A stretch of 64,000 nucleotides of DNA from assembly GCF_003149185.1 (NCBI RefSeq), contig NZ_QGDO01000003.1, positions 434,001-498,000 of the forward strand, given 5' to 3'. Below are positions 63,058-64,000 of the stretch, in pieces; position 1 is the stretch's first letter, and each line of letters begins with the position of its first letter. The translations under genes and the position numbers were made by a program. The DNA comes from Sediminitomix flava (GTDB lineage: Bacteria > Bacteroidota > Bacteroidia > Cytophagales > Flammeovirgaceae). The notes under the pieces were generated by a model, which searched no databases, had not been told where the DNA came from, and saw only the letters and a program-made list of their open reading frames with translations.

Positions 63058-64000
63058 ATGAGTGATTCGAATGAATTAACAAACAAAATCCAAAAGATTT
63101 TGGTACAAGCATTTAAGCTGGTAGCTGTAATGTTTGTGTTCTTGGTAGCGTTGAACCTTATGAGTTCAGGATTTAAGTTGCTTGGTAAAGATATTGCAAC
63201 AGAAATGATCACGCTAACATCAAACCCGTTTGTTGGACTTTTCATTGGTCTTTTAGCAACAGCACTGGTTCAAAGTAGCTCTACAACTACGTCTATGATT
63301 GTAGCAATTGTTGCATCAGGTTCTTTGTCTTTACAAAATGCAGTTCCTATGATCATGGGGGCAAACATCGGAACTTCAGTGACAAGTACTATTGTAGCGT
63401 TAGGTCACCTTTCTGATAAAAGTGCATTTAATAAAGCTATCGGAGCAGCTACGGTTCATGATTTCTTTAACCTAATTGTCGTATTGATTCTATTTCCACT
63501 CGAAGTTTATTTTGGAGTACTTTCTTCTGTTGGGGCGTTTGCTTCAAGTATTTTCTATAACGAACAAACAGAAAATACCAAGATGTTTAGCATCATGGGA
63601 GTGACCGTTAAGCCCGTAGTGAAATATCTTTCAGTAATGATGTCTAAAAATGCTTATATGATTATTACAGTGTCTACAATGACATTGTTTATCTCATTGC
63701 ATCAAATGACTTCATTATTGAAAAAACAATTGGTTGGCAAAGCACAAGAAAGTATTGATAGTACGTTATTCGGTTCTCCAATCAAATCATTGTTTTGGGG
63801 TACAGTAATTACTGCTGGTGTACAATCTAGTTCGGTAACTACATCACTTGCAGTTCCATTAGTTGCAGCTGATAAAATCTCATTAAAGAAAGCATTCCCA
63901 TTTTTGATGGGAGCAAATATAGGAACCACAGTTACAGCTATGATCGCGGCATTATCACAAAATGAAGCTGCTCTTGCTGTAGCATTCTGTCACCTTGGTT
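63058..64000 (+). CDS. Na+/phosphate symporter family protein (partial)
   Basis: The gene starts at ATG 63058 and runs past the window end; about 314 codons are visible. It contains both halves of the Na/Pi-cotransporter (NptA/SLC34-like) repeat: LVQSSSTTTSMIVAI and GVQSSSVTTSLAVPL, each followed by a GANIGTxVT segment. The QSSS motifs form the substrate and sodium site. Membrane helices alternate with short loops throughout. It should import phosphate with sodium across the inner membrane. The long upstream region could carry its leader. The C-terminal part, which may include a PhoU-like domain, is outside the window. Confidence 0.92.
   Translation, partial: MSDSNELTNKIQKILVQAFKLVAVMFVFLVALNLMSSGFKLLGKDIATEMITLTSNPFVGLFIGLLATALVQSSSTTTSMIVAIVASGSLSLQNAVPMIMGANIGTSVTSTIVALGHLSDKSAFNKAIGAATVHDFFNLIVVLILFPLEVYFGVLSSVGAFASSIFYNEQTENTKMFSIMGVTVKPVVKYLSVMMSKNAYMIITVSTMTLFISLHQMTSLLKKQLVGKAQESIDSTLFGSPIKSLFWGTVITAGVQSSSVTTSLAVPLVAADKISLKKAFPFLMGANIGTTVTAMIAALSQNEAALAVAFCHLG

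Overview
The window is AT-rich chromosomal DNA from a member of the Bacteroidota, most likely a marine Cytophagales / Flammeovirgaceae-type bacterium. The supporting evidence is a PorP/SprF-family type IX secretion protein, a TonB-receptor barrel end, DUF4270 and DUF4251 proteins, a GH92 lipoprotein, promoters of the TAnnTTTG (-7) type, and starts that mostly lack Shine-Dalgarno sequences. The genus is an inference. No mobile element, CRISPR array, rRNA or tRNA is visible. Genes are mostly housekeeping, and most convergent junctions are closed by strong intrinsic hairpins.

Region 1 (1-9.3 kb): the end of a TonB-dependent receptor, an EamA exporter, an LptF/G permease and pyruvate kinase, then a GGGPS-type prenyltransferase followed by a WYL regulator. 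A minus-strand set follows: Zn-peptidase, rfaE2 overlapping an LPG-synthase-like membrane protein, and panD behind panC. Region 2 (9.4-17 kb): panC diverges from a block of GT5-like protein, DUF4270 lipoprotein and glmS. This block converges on a GH13 amylase lipoprotein. Region 3 (17-26 kb): a TruA-family protein, a cytosolic PAS histidine kinase, a Nudix hydrolase, a secreted PKD protein in an operon with PorP/SprF, and groES-groEL.

Region 4 (26.3-56.2 kb) is the division and cell-wall (dcw) cluster, and it is split. rsmH-ftsL-ftsI-murE-mraY-murD-ftsW-murG (26.3-36.5 kb) ends in a terminator. ftsQ-ftsA-ftsZ resumes only at 52.3 kb. Between them lie about 15.7 kb of mixed-strand genes: radical SAM, amidohydrolase, LptF/G, a large SpoIIE-type receptor, fatty-acid hydroxylase, YhdH oxidoreductase, CAT-like acyltransferase, GH92, D-hydroxyacid dehydrogenase and thiD. 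mraZ and murC, usually part of such clusters, are not in the window. MurE carries the DNPR motif, so the peptidoglycan is predicted to contain meso-diaminopimelate.

Region 5 (56.4-64 kb): ispH and cmk (minus), a DUF4251 protein, gapA, a Crp/Fnr regulator, a secreted DJ-1/PfpI protein, a 1.34-kb stretch without a convincing gene, and the start of a Na+/phosphate symporter. The most interesting regulatory signal is here. A perfect TGTGA-N6-TCACA palindrome directly follows the Crp/Fnr gene, whose recognition helix keeps the SRETxxR residues. A TGAT-N4-ATCA palindrome also sits at an activator-like distance from a -7 box upstream of gapA. Other non-coding signals worth attention are a hairpin with the ftsZ Shine-Dalgarno core in its loop, a long hairpin between mraY and murD, and a TTTTTTGA motif recurring at dcw gene junctions.
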